Positions 1 to 7,200 of a stretch of 35,881 nt of DNA are shown here, piece by piece. A program made the translations under genes and the position numbers. The DNA is from an uncultured Roseovarius sp. (GTDB taxonomy: Bacteria > Pseudomonadota > Alphaproteobacteria > Rhodobacterales > Rhodobacteraceae). Location: assembly GCF_913057115.1 (NCBI RefSeq), contig NZ_CAJXNN010000036.1:1-35881 (forward strand). The letters run 5' to 3'. Positions within the stretch are counted from its first letter, which is position 1. Every line of letters begins with the position of its first letter. The notes under the pieces are model-generated. The model saw only the letters and a list, made by a program, of their open reading frames with translations. It was not told the DNA's origin and did no database searches.

Positions 1-129
1 GTGTTTTCGACGCTTTGATTAACCTCCGCCGCGATGCGGGCGAGGGCGGCGATGCCATCCTCGGTGAAGTCAACCGTCACCTCCTCGGTCCCCATCAGGG
101 CGGTATATTGGCGGGTGAGGGCGTTGTCA
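1..129 (-). pseudogene. hslU 3' fragment, second partial copy
   Basis: Read on the minus strand, this stretch encodes about 43 residues ([16 protein letters not shown], then [16 protein letters not shown]) matching the C-terminal part of the HslU ATPase present at the right end of this window. Compared by eye, 129 bases align without gaps with 35753-35881 and differ at 14 positions, about 89% identity, nearly all synonymous. Similarity stops abruptly at base 129, so the 5' nine-tenths of the gene is missing here. The fragment runs off the left edge, so its real 3' end is unseen. The synonymous pattern suggests the sequence diverged while still part of a working gene, for example in another lineage, and was broken afterwards. 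Confidence 0.85.
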
Positions 130-174
130 TGGGGCCTTTGCCCTCGGCCTTCGGGTCGATGATATCGCCGCTCC

Positions 175-370
175 TCAATTCCCTGCGCTTTCCATTCTGC
201 GGGTTGCGATGACCTGCTCCAGCCAGCCGGTTTCCAGTTCCGGCACCGATGACACAGCCGATCGGTGCAATCGTCGAAGGGCGGGCTGAGCATCTGGCTC
301 TTCGGCCGATACCTGACGATACGGCCCTGATCCATCACGGCGATCGCCCTGACCATGGCGAGGTCATGGG
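175..370 (-). pseudogene. ABC transporter ATPase C-terminal remnant (oligopeptide type)
   Basis: The minus strand reads HDLAMVR then [11 protein letters not shown], which resembles the H-loop and following beta strand of an ABC ATPase. [17 protein letters not shown] follows, and then, one frame over, [19 protein letters not shown] and a TGA stop at 175-177. This is the usual tail of Dpp/Opp-type ATPases (PP..P.YT..LL.SVPE). A one-base loss near 250-256 (expected CTG CTG TCA, seen CTG TGT CA) breaks the frame. A few residues between HDLAMVR and IAVMD also seem to be missing. Nothing N-terminal to the H-loop is recognisable. It lies next to the hslU fragment in the same orientation, which suggests an eroded chromosomal junction. 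Confidence 0.75.
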
Positions 371-393
371 GGATTGGGTGCGTTTCAAGCACG

Positions 394-1749
394 TTAGGAC
401 GCGCGTGAGTAACGGACGCCCTCTGGCACATGCTGATCAAAGGCCGAGGCGATAATCCGGGTCAAGGAGCGGCCTTCTGGCAGAATCTCGATGCGCTTTC
501 CCGTCAACTTCACGAATGGCGCGAAGTTTGCGGCCACCTCTTTCAGGCATGGCAGAAGTTTCCCGGCGCGTGGTCCGAATTCTTGGCTCAGGTCGTCGAG
601 GTCCAGCGCGAATGTACACATCAGGTGCTCGATCGCGCCTGCGCGCAGGTGATCCTCCGGGTTCATCTGGTAGCCACGAGAGCCGGGCAAACCACCCTGC
701 GCAATCCGTTGTTTATAGGCGGCTGTTGCAGGCGCGTTCTGCACGTATCCGCCCGGGAAGCGGGAGATCGACGATGCGCCAAGTCCGATGAGGGTCTGAC
801 ACTTATCTGCCGTGTATCCTTGGAAATTGCGGCGCAAGCGGCCTGTTTCGAGCGCTGTTGTCAGATCATCACCGGGGCGTGCGAAATGATCAATGCCGAT
901 GGCCGTCATGCCGGCCGCGATGAATTGTTCCGCGGCATATTTGGCGAGGTTGTAGCGCGCCAGATCATCCGGAAGCGCGTCTTCATCGATCAGTTTCTGC
1001 CGTTTGGACACCCATGGAACATGCGCGTATCCAAAGAGAGCAACGCGATCCGGTTCAAAGGTCAGGACCTTGTGGATCGTGTCGTCAATACGTTCGAGGC
1101 TTTGATGTGGGAGGCCGTAGACGAGATCAGTGTTGAGCGATCTGATGCCTGCCGCGCGCAGGTCGTTGACACAATCGCGCGTGGCATTGAAAGGTTGCAT
1201 TCGGCCGATGGCCTGTTGCACTTCGGGATTGAAATCCTGAATGCCGATCGACGCACGGTTCATACCTTCGGCGGCAAGGGCATCGATTTTGGCCCGGTCC
1301 ACCATCGTCGGGTCGATCTCGACGGAGAACTCCAATGCGTCGGTGGGGGGAAACACCCTGCGTATCGCTTTGGCCAGGCGGTGGATCAATTGAGGAGGCA
1401 AGATTGTCGGTGTTCCGCCGCCCCAGTGAAGGTTGCCCATTTTCAAGCCGTCCGGCAGCCTCGTGCGCAGCAGCTCGAGTTCCGCCTCAAGCGTCTCCAG
1501 ATAGCTTTCCACTGGGCCGAGTGTTTTTGTGCCTTGCGTATGACAGGCACAGAACCAGCACAGTCGCTCGCAAAAGGGGATGTGGATATAGACCGAGACC
1601 GGGTCTTTTGGATTTAGCGTTTCGAGTGCGCGGCTCTGGAAGACTGCGCCGGTATCGGGCGTGAAGACCGCAGCGGTGGGATAGGATGTGTAGCGCGGTA
1701 CGCGCGCATCGAAGAGGCCAAGTGCCTTGAGTGCTTTTGCATGTTCCAT
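394..1749 (-). CDS. hemN: oxygen-independent coproporphyrinogen III oxidase
   Basis: Radical SAM enzyme that decarboxylates coproporphyrinogen III to protoporphyrinogen IX without oxygen, supplying heme during anaerobic growth. The 451-residue product matches the usual HemN length. The cluster motif CxxxCxxCxC is at C60, C64, C67 and C69. It is preceded by the family N-terminal signature RYTSYPT (about residues 19-25) and followed by the HWGGGTPT segment (about 108-115), with a HemN C-terminal region. It lies downstream of nnrU, across a 323-base gap, on the same strand. No clear Shine-Dalgarno precedes the ATG, and no alternative start exists before RYTSYPT. A Fnr-type palindrome sits 40 bases upstream. 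Heme is needed by NorB and NorC, which explains the location beside the nor operon. Confidence 0.95.
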   Translation of the reverse strand: MEHAKALKALGLFDARVPRYTSYPTAAVFTPDTGAVFQSRALETLNPKDPVSVYIHIPFCERLCWFCACHTQGTKTLGPVESYLETLEAELELLRTRLPDGLKMGNLHWGGGTPTILPPQLIHRLAKAIRRVFPPTDALEFSVEIDPTMVDRAKIDALAAEGMNRASIGIQDFNPEVQQAIGRMQPFNATRDCVNDLRAAGIRSLNTDLVYGLPHQSLERIDDTIHKVLTFEPDRVALFGYAHVPWVSKRQKLIDEDALPDDLARYNLAKYAAEQFIAAGMTAIGIDHFARPGDDLTTALETGRLRRNFQGYTADKCQTLIGLGASSISRFPGGYVQNAPATAAYKQRIAQGGLPGSRGYQMNPEDHLRAGAIEHLMCTFALDLDDLSQEFGPRAGKLLPCLKEVAANFAPFVKLTGKRIEILPEGRSLTRIIASAFDQHVPEGVRYSRAS

Positions 1750-2072
1750 ACCGTTTTATGAAACAAATCAAAGCAAGGCTCTTTGCCATAGGGCAAACTT
1801 TCAAATCACAATGTGCGGCCATTGGGCAATAAGGCTGACAGGGAGAGCATTCTCAATCCTTTTCGGTTTTGGTTTCTGGGATCGCGAGCAGGTGTTTTCA
1901 CAGGTTCGGCAAAACTTGGTCATTCGCTGCATCTTTTTTTGTCCATGTATGGACCTCAATCGCGGGCGATTTTCTCGATATCTTTCCCTTGGATGCCTCA
2001 GAAACCGCAGCGAAGCTATTGATACGAAAAGCAGAGCCTTTCGTCAGCGTTACCTGCTTCCTCAACGCGAGG
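1750..2072. other. 323-base gap between nnrU and hemN
   Basis: No convincing gene is seen. Apart from the Fnr-type box at 1783-1796, the stretch holds a short perfect inverted repeat GTCCAT-GT-ATGGAC at 1941-1954 beside a run of seven T. A weak CCTC/GAGG stem lies just past the nnrU stop. Neither looks like a standard rho-independent terminator for the minus strand, so readthrough from nnrU into hemN cannot be excluded. Confidence 0.5.
1783..1796 (-). promoter_or_regulatory. Crp/Fnr-type box upstream of hemN
   Basis: TTGCCATAGGGCAA has perfect five-base arms around a four-base centre, the shape of Fnr/Dnr/NnrR operators. Its centre is 32 bases from a -10-like CATAAA at 1755-1760 (read on the minus strand). 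This is the same spacing as in the pseudoazurin promoter and fits a class II site at -41.5. The predicted transcription start would then fall within a base or so of the hemN ATG. Which regulator binds cannot be decided from sequence alone. Confidence 0.7.
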
Positions 2073-2741
2073 TCACAATGCTGGCACTCCGATCACGTGA
2101 GGGTGGGCCAACAGCAGCCCGGCGAAAGCGGCGAGGCCGATCAGTAGCCGGATGAAAGTTTCGGGCCAAAAGCGCGGGGCATGGAACAAGGGCGCGGTCC
2201 GTCGCGCAGTATCAAGGGCGTTCCACTCTGTGACCCCCAACACACGCCGCTTTCGCCGGTCGATCAAGGCCCGGCTTGCAAGGGCAAAACCACCAAGAAC
2301 GCCGAACAGGATGACATGTGCAAGGTCCCCGTTGGGCAACAGATGTACGCCCGCCCAGATCGCAAGCGCCAGCAGGATCGGGTGCCGCGTCCATCTTACT
2401 ATGCCGGGCAGGGTGGGATCAAAACTGTTGTTCCGCGCCCCGCCAAAGGAAAACGGATTTGGCCGCGCGACACTAAGCGCAAGCAGCAGGCAAACCGCCA
2501 ACATGCCCAGATGCGCCGTGTGGCGGTGCCATTCCATCTGCGGCCAAAGTTGCACATAGGGCGCTTCGCCCGCCGACCAGATCAGAAGCGCCAGCATCGC
2601 CACTGAAAGGATCGAATAGGCCAGCCCAAAGCCGCGTGTGCCAAGCGTTTGCACAAGGCGGGATTTTACTGCTGGGCGAACCGGGGTCGAATGCGTCAGG
2701 AAGAAGGCCGCGAAAACAGCGGTGAAGCCGAACCATCCCAT
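2073..2741 (-). CDS. nnrU: NnrU family membrane protein
   Basis: Integral membrane protein of the NnrU family, about 222 residues with five to six hydrophobic segments. It belongs with denitrification loci in Rhodobacter. The family is related to plant 15-cis-zeta-carotene isomerase, which binds heme b, so a heme-linked role in nitric oxide metabolism is plausible but unproven. The start chosen is the ATG giving MGWFGFTAVFAAFF, because it lies one base after the nnrS stop and begins directly with a membrane segment. A longer upstream reading would run back into nnrS. The motif WTRHPILLALAIW with its histidine is typical of the family. It is the last gene of the nor-nnr operon. Confidence 0.85.
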   Translation of the reverse strand: MGWFGFTAVFAAFFLTHSTPVRPAVKSRLVQTLGTRGFGLAYSILSVAMLALLIWSAGEAPYVQLWPQMEWHRHTAHLGMLAVCLLLALSVARPNPFSFGGARNNSFDPTLPGIVRWTRHPILLALAIWAGVHLLPNGDLAHVILFGVLGGFALASRALIDRRKRRVLGVTEWNALDTARRTAPLFHAPRFWPETFIRLLIGLAAFAGLLLAHPHVIGVPAL

Positions 2742-2742
2742 C

Positions 2743-3933
2743 TTATCTCTCCGGTTTGGGTCGCAAAAGCGAGGGTCCATAGGCAATCACGAATCCCGCG
2801 AAGGCCGCAAGCCATAGCGCCCCGGACAGGTGCATAAGATGTGGGGAAACCGAGGCCCAGACCCGCGCCACGACCGAGCCGAAAAGACACAGGTAAATGC
2901 CCACGGTCGCCCGGTTCGCGGTTAATGCCCGCCCGGTATGCCCCAGGCTTGCGCGGGTCATAACGGCAAGGGTCATGGCGCCGATGGCCCCCGCCATCCA
3001 AAGATGCTGCGCCCCGGCTGTGCCCGGATGTTCCATGATCTGATCAACCCCAAGCGCCAAAGCGCCCAATGGGATGAACAAATAGGCGGCGTGCAGCACC
3101 CAGACCAAGGGCTCACGCGCTGTCAGATGTGGTGCCCAACGGGCCTGCCGGATCAGATGCAACCCCCCGAACACAATCAGCGTTGCAGCGGTTTGGGCGG
3201 TGAAGGGCTGCCAAACCCAAAGCAGCAAAATGGCAAGGCTGGCCAACAGCACCAGCTTGTCAAACCGTTGCATAGGCGGCGCAGGCCGCGCCGGGTTCGT
3301 CCCCTTGGCCAGCCAGTTGCGGGTGAACGACGGGATGATCCGCCCGCCAATCACGGCGATCATCATGATGCCGGTGGCCAGACCAAGGCGCAGGCCGATA
3401 CCCTGCGCCGCATAGGTGCCGCCCAGGGCCTCGGTGTGAAAAATGCCATTGGCAAGCGTGAACACCGCCAGCAGGCCCAGCACGATCAGGTTGCGCCAGT
3501 TCCGGCCCGCTATGATTTCGCGCAGGATCAATCCGCCCAAGACCAGCGGAAAGGCCAGATCAACCACAGGGGCCACCGCCGCGGGCATCAGGCCCGAGGT
3601 CAGGACCGCGACGCGCCCGGCCACCCATAGCGCAAAAAGCCCCGCCAGCGGCCAGCCCACCATCGGCAACCGGCCCGTCCAGTTGGGCACCGCCGTCAAC
3701 AGGAATCCGGCTAAAACCGCGCCCAGGTACCCGAACAGAAATTCATGCGCGTGCCAAGACACCGGGTCCAACCGCGTTGGTAGCGTGATCGCCCCCGACA
3801 GGGCGAAAAGCCAAAGCACCATCGCCAGCGCGACCCAAAGCGCGCCGAACAAAAAGAAGGGCCTGAAGCCGAAACTGAAAAGCGCCGGCCCCTGCCACGC
3901 CCGCATTTGTTCTGCCGATGTCCTTGCCATCAT
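2743..3933 (-). CDS. nnrS: NnrS family heme/copper membrane protein
   Basis: Polytopic membrane protein of 396 residues with about twelve hydrophobic segments. NnrS proteins are heme- and copper-containing and are linked to growth on nitrite and resistance to nitrosative stress. The N-terminal ALFSFGFRPFFLFGALW (about residues 17-33) and WHAHEFLFGYLGAVLAGFLLTAVPNW (about 60-85), with paired histidines, are family hallmarks. HTEALG and GRIIPSFTRNWL follow further on. The ATG overlaps the stop of the preceding 57-residue gene by four bases, and the stop is one base from the nnrU start, so translation is probably coupled. Two tandem ATG codons make the exact start uncertain by one residue. Confidence 0.92.
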   Translation of the reverse strand: MMARTSAEQMRAWQGPALFSFGFRPFFLFGALWVALAMVLWLFALSGAITLPTRLDPVSWHAHEFLFGYLGAVLAGFLLTAVPNWTGRLPMVGWPLAGLFALWVAGRVAVLTSGLMPAAVAPVVDLAFPLVLGGLILREIIAGRNWRNLIVLGLLAVFTLANGIFHTEALGGTYAAQGIGLRLGLATGIMMIAVIGGRIIPSFTRNWLAKGTNPARPAPPMQRFDKLVLLASLAILLLWVWQPFTAQTAATLIVFGGLHLIRQARWAPHLTAREPLVWVLHAAYLFIPLGALALGVDQIMEHPGTAGAQHLWMAGAIGAMTLAVMTRASLGHTGRALTANRATVGIYLCLFGSVVARVWASVSPHLMHLSGALWLAAFAGFVIAYGPSLLRPKPER

Positions 3934-4103
3934 CTTGCTCCGGTCTTGGCCCGCAGGGTCTTGAGCACGGTTCCGTCACTGGAACAGGTCAGCCTCAGGC
4001 GCATGTCATCATGAAAGAAGTGAAGCCGCATTTTCCCGGCGTCCTCGGCTTCGCCGATTTCCAACCGACTGGTGATTTGCCCGCTTTGGATGTCGATCTT
4101 CAT
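3930..4103 (-). CDS. small hypothetical protein, 57 aa, nor-nnr operon
   Basis: I do not recognise this family. The 57-residue product starts MKIDIQSGQITSRLEIGEA and is soluble-looking, with alternating polar and hydrophobic residues that suggest beta strands, one cysteine (about residue 40) and a basic tail. Its ATG overlaps the stop of the 79-residue gene upstream by four bases, and its stop overlaps the nnrS start by four bases. That double ATGA coupling, with codon use like its neighbours, is the main evidence that it is translated. Its position suggests a role in assembly or protection of the NO reductase or NnrS, but this is inference. Confidence 0.7.
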   Translation of the reverse strand: MKIDIQSGQITSRLEIGEAEDAGKMRLHFFHDDMRLRLTCSSDGTVLKTLRAKTGAR

Positions 4104-4339
4104 GGCGCTTCCGTCCCGTCGGAGACATCCATCAGGTGGCGGATATGCCGGGCAAAATACCACGTCGCAGGCAGCCCGATAAGACAGCCCAGCCCAATTG
4201 ACCAAGCGGTCGAGGCGATCGGCCCACCGATCCAGCTCAAGATCAGTGAGGCGAAAAAGACGTTCACCGCCGCCGCCCCGGCCCCGAAGGGATAAAGCGC
4301 CAGCGCGATGCGCCGGGTGGACCACCCTTGCCGGGTCAT
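4100..4339 (-). CDS. small two-helix membrane protein, 79 aa, nor-nnr operon
   Basis: Encodes 79 residues with two predicted membrane helices, about 11-33 (IALALYPFGAGAAAVNVFFA) and 38-60, then a basic-to-acidic tail (ARHIRHLMDVSDGTEAP). I cannot name the family. NorF of Paracoccus is a similarly small membrane protein in the same operon, but the sequence does not let me equate them. Four-base overlaps on both sides (nnrT-like gene upstream, 57-residue gene downstream) show it is part of the nor transcript. A membrane partner or assembly factor for NorCB is the simplest guess. Confidence 0.72.
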   Translation of the reverse strand: MTRQGWSTRRIALALYPFGAGAAAVNVFFASLILSWIGGPIASTAWSIGLGCLIGLPATWYFARHIRHLMDVSDGTEAP

Positions 4340-4512
4340 CGGCGCGATATCAGTCGCTGCACCGCCACCATTGACGCGACAAGCGCAATGCAGGCCAAGG
4401 CGTACCAGAATTCGGCGGTGGCCGATTGCGCCTGCGGAATCGGCCGGTCAAAGCCCTCTGCAAAGGCGGGCGACGCAAACAGTGTGGCAAGGGAAAGGAT
4501 TAGTCTGCGCAT
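4336..4512 (-). CDS. nnrT: NnrT-like small membrane protein, 58 aa
   Basis: Translation of the minus strand gives 58 residues: an N-terminal signal-like stretch MRRLILSLATLFASPAFA, a short segment EGFDRPIPQAQSATAEF, one membrane helix (about 34-53) and a basic end RLISRR. The layout and position directly after norD match the small gene called nnrT in Rhodobacter sphaeroides, where norCBQD is followed by nnrT and nnrU. I recall the family only in outline, so the symbol is tentative. The start is one base after the norD stop and the stop overlaps the next start by four bases. The topology suggests a periplasmic loop with a single membrane anchor. Confidence 0.65.
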   Translation of the reverse strand: MRRLILSLATLFASPAFAEGFDRPIPQAQSATAEFWYALACIALVASMVAVQRLISRR

Positions 4513-4513
4513 G

Positions 4514-6397
4514 TCAGGTCTCCTGTGTCAGGGTGCGGTAAATGTCGGGCAGGGCACGGGTCAGACGTTCGGGATCGGGCAAAAGGGTGAAGCCGCCGCG
4601 CCCGAAGATGCGAGCGAACCAATCCTGCCCATCCTCGTCGATGATGATGCCATGCAGGCTGAGGCCCGCATTGCGGGCCTCGCGCACGGCCATGTGGCTG
4701 TCCTCGATGCCGTGCTGACCTTCGTAATGGTCAAGGTCATTGGGCTTGCCATCGGTCAGCACGATCAACAGTTTGCGTGCGCTGGGCTGCTCGGCCAGTT
4801 GCGCGCTGACGTGGCGGATCGCGGCCCCGAGGCGGGTGTAGTGGCCGGGGCTAAGCGCGCCGATGTTGGCGGTGACGTCGGGGGACATGGGCGTGTCGAA
4901 ATCCTTGCAGCGGGTCAGGAATACGCGGTCCCGGCGCAAAGATGAAAACCCCCAGATGCCCAAGCGGTCACCCGCCGCGTCAATGCCGCCCGCCAGCGCG
5001 GCCATGGCCTCGCGCGCAACTTCGATCACCGATGTGTTCCCGATCGCCGCCTCGGTCGAACGGGACGTGTCGATCAGGAAGGCCACCGACAGGTCACGCT
5101 CGGTCTGCCGGGCCGATTGCCAGATGCGGTCCGACCCGCGCCCCGTTGCGGCAAGGTCCGCACGCGCGGTCAGCAGGGCATCAAGATCAAGCTCGCTGCC
5201 ATCCACTTGCCGCGGTTGCAATATCCGGCGGGGGCGCAGCGCTTCGAACTGTCGGCGCACCTCGCGCATACGCCGCGCATTGGGCACGAAGGGCGTGCCG
5301 CCGGGCCGCGCGGGCGCATCCAGCACGCGGCAATGGTCGGGCATGTAGCTGCGGCTGCGGGGGTTCCACTCGGCATAGGTATATTCACCCGATAACGCCT
5401 CGTGGTCGGCATCGGCGGGCGACAGGTCGAGGTGCAGGCGCAGGCGGGTCGCCGCCTTGCGGTCGTGCTTTGACAGGGTGATCTGGTCTTGGTCGTCGGC
5501 GGCCTTCTGGGCGTTCTCGTCGTCATCATCATCGACACTGCGGTTGATGTTCATCGACTCGACCCAAGACAGGATCGATTCAAAGCGGTGAATGATGAAA
5601 CTGTCCTTGCGGTTTTGTTGATCCTGATCTTTGCGCTGGCCCGGTTTGCGGCTGGTATGCGCGGCATTGGGTGGCGGGGCGGCCGGATCAGCCTCCTTGC
5701 CGCTGGCCGCAGCACCCGAGCCGGGGGTGCCAAAGCGCAGCCAGATCGGCACCGGGGCTGCTGGCATGTAACCGCGCGCCGCAGTTGGCGGGCTTATCGC
5801 GGGTCCTGTTCCACAAAGTTGGTCAAGAATGGCGGCTTCTATCGCCGCCTCCTGGGCGGGGCGGATCACGTTCGGTCGCGCCTCGGCGCACAGCTGCGCC
5901 ATTTGTTCGTAACTCTCCCGCAAGCCGGGGCAGGCGGCATCGGCGGCGTCGGCGGCTGCCATGTTGGCGCGGATCTGGGCGCAGTCTTGGGCGGGGCCAT
6001 CCATGGAGAAATCGAACTCCGCGACATCGGCACATGCCGCCAGCGCCGTCAGCCAGAAGAAGGCCGCGCGGTTCAACCGCTCTTCGGGAAAGGTCGCGAT
6101 GAAGGGGGGCAGGGCCAGACGCTCGCCGTCGAAGCGGGCAAGCCATTCGTGATCGCGCTCGGCCCCCAGTTTGCGCCGCAAGGGGCGACGGTGCGCCGCC
6201 AGCGTGGCCGCCACCTCGGACAGTTCAACGCCCGGCGCCCCGCCAAGCGCGCGGAACAGCACCGCAAGGCTGGGCCGGACCGAGGCGAGCGTGACACTCG
6301 CCTGCGGATAGCTCACCTCGGCACCGATCTGGCTGGCCATATCGTGCCAAAGGTTGCCAACGGTCTCTTCCGGTTCCATGAGGTCAAGAAGGTGCAT
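4514..6397 (-). CDS. norD: NorD, VWA-domain NO reductase activation protein
   Basis: NorD works with the AAA+ ATPase NorQ to activate or assemble cytochrome c-type NO reductase, probably in insertion of the non-heme iron. The product is 627 residues, close to Paracoccus NorD. The N-terminal half is helical. A low-complexity acidic and glutamine-rich linker with DDDDDEN lies near the middle. The C-terminal von Willebrand factor A domain has a metal-ion site DTSRS at about residues 443-447, with LIVLTDGKPND (about 540-550) and LHGIIIDED downstream. It follows norQ by five bases and precedes the nnrT-like gene by one base. Confidence 0.93.
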   Translation of the reverse strand: MHLLDLMEPEETVGNLWHDMASQIGAEVSYPQASVTLASVRPSLAVLFRALGGAPGVELSEVAATLAAHRRPLRRKLGAERDHEWLARFDGERLALPPFIATFPEERLNRAAFFWLTALAACADVAEFDFSMDGPAQDCAQIRANMAAADAADAACPGLRESYEQMAQLCAEARPNVIRPAQEAAIEAAILDQLCGTGPAISPPTAARGYMPAAPVPIWLRFGTPGSGAAASGKEADPAAPPPNAAHTSRKPGQRKDQDQQNRKDSFIIHRFESILSWVESMNINRSVDDDDDENAQKAADDQDQITLSKHDRKAATRLRLHLDLSPADADHEALSGEYTYAEWNPRSRSYMPDHCRVLDAPARPGGTPFVPNARRMREVRRQFEALRPRRILQPRQVDGSELDLDALLTARADLAATGRGSDRIWQSARQTERDLSVAFLIDTSRSTEAAIGNTSVIEVAREAMAALAGGIDAAGDRLGIWGFSSLRRDRVFLTRCKDFDTPMSPDVTANIGALSPGHYTRLGAAIRHVSAQLAEQPSARKLLIVLTDGKPNDLDHYEGQHGIEDSHMAVREARNAGLSLHGIIIDEDGQDWFARIFGRGGFTLLPDPERLTRALPDIYRTLTQET

Positions 6398-6402
6398 CGC
6401 GC

Positions 6403-7197
6403 TTACCCGTAGATCGTTTCGACCAGATCGCGCAGCGCCCGCTGCACATCCGGCTCATCACTCAATGGTTCGATGATGGCGGCCTCCAGCGCCTGAACGA
6501 CTCCCATGCCACCCGCCATCAGCGTCGCGGCATAGATCAACAGGCGGGTGGAAACCCCTTCCTCAAGGTCCATGCCCGACAGCCGCCGGATATGCCCGGC
6601 CAACCGCACCAGTGGTGCGACGCGCCCCGGTTCCAAGCGGCTTTCGGCGGCGACCACGGCGATCTCGGTCTCGGCATCGGGAAAGTCGAAAGAGATCGAC
6701 AGGAACCGCTGCCGGGTGGAAGGTTTCAAGCGTTTGAGGACATTCTGGTAGCCAGGGTTGTAAGAGGCCACCAGCATGAAGCCCTCGGGCGCCACCAGTT
6801 CCTCGCCCGTCCGGTCGATCATCAGGCTGCGCCGCGTGTCCGTCAGCGGGTGCAGAACCACGGTGACGTCCTTGCGCGCCTCTACCACCTCGTCGAGGTA
6901 ACAGATACCGCCCTCGCGCACCGCGCGGGTCAAAAGCCCATCGACCCAGACGGTTTCGCCGCCTTTGAGCAGGTAGCGCCCGATCAGGTCTGCCGCCGAC
7001 AAATCGTCATGGCAGGCCACGGTATAAAGCGGCTTGCCAAGCCGGGCCGCCATATGTTCGACAAAGCGGGTTTTGCCGCAGCCGGTCGGCCCCTTCAAAA
7101 GAAGGGGCAAACCGTTGTCATGGGCCGTCTCAAAGAGGTCGCATTCGCGGCCCGTGGGTTGATAGAACGGCAGGGTTGGTTTGTTTTCCATGTTCAT
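6403..7197 (-). CDS. norQ: NorQ, MoxR-type AAA+ ATPase
   Basis: AAA+ chaperone of the MoxR class, partner of the VWA protein NorD in NO reductase maturation. The 264 residues carry Walker A GPTGCGKT at 36-43 and Walker B GGICYLDEV ending around 103. Further on is SYNPGYQNVLKRLKPSTRQRF with the sensor and arginine-finger region. This is the NorQ/CbbQ subfamily length and order. It begins three bases after the norB stop. An alternative ATG two codons downstream (MENKPTL) is possible. Loss of this gene in relatives gives inactive NorCB. Confidence 0.94.
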   Translation of the reverse strand: MNMENKPTLPFYQPTGRECDLFETAHDNGLPLLLKGPTGCGKTRFVEHMAARLGKPLYTVACHDDLSAADLIGRYLLKGGETVWVDGLLTRAVREGGICYLDEVVEARKDVTVVLHPLTDTRRSLMIDRTGEELVAPEGFMLVASYNPGYQNVLKRLKPSTRQRFLSISFDFPDAETEIAVVAAESRLEPGRVAPLVRLAGHIRRLSGMDLEEGVSTRLLIYAATLMAGGMGVVQALEAAIIEPLSDEPDVQRALRDLVETIYG

Positions 7198-7200
7198 GGC

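Noticed and set aside
430..1617. 395-codon plus-strand open frame
   Set aside because: It lies antisense to hemN, whose protein motifs are intact; the plus-strand product has no recognisable domain and reflects GC-rich codon bias.
1941..1954. Inverted repeat GTCCAT-GT-ATGGAC as terminator of nnrU
   Set aside because: On the minus strand the stem is followed by A rather than T, so it does not fit a rho-independent terminator.
4100..4339. 79-residue membrane protein as NorF
   Set aside because: Size and operon fit, but no sequence feature I can tie to NorF, and norE is absent; left unnamed.
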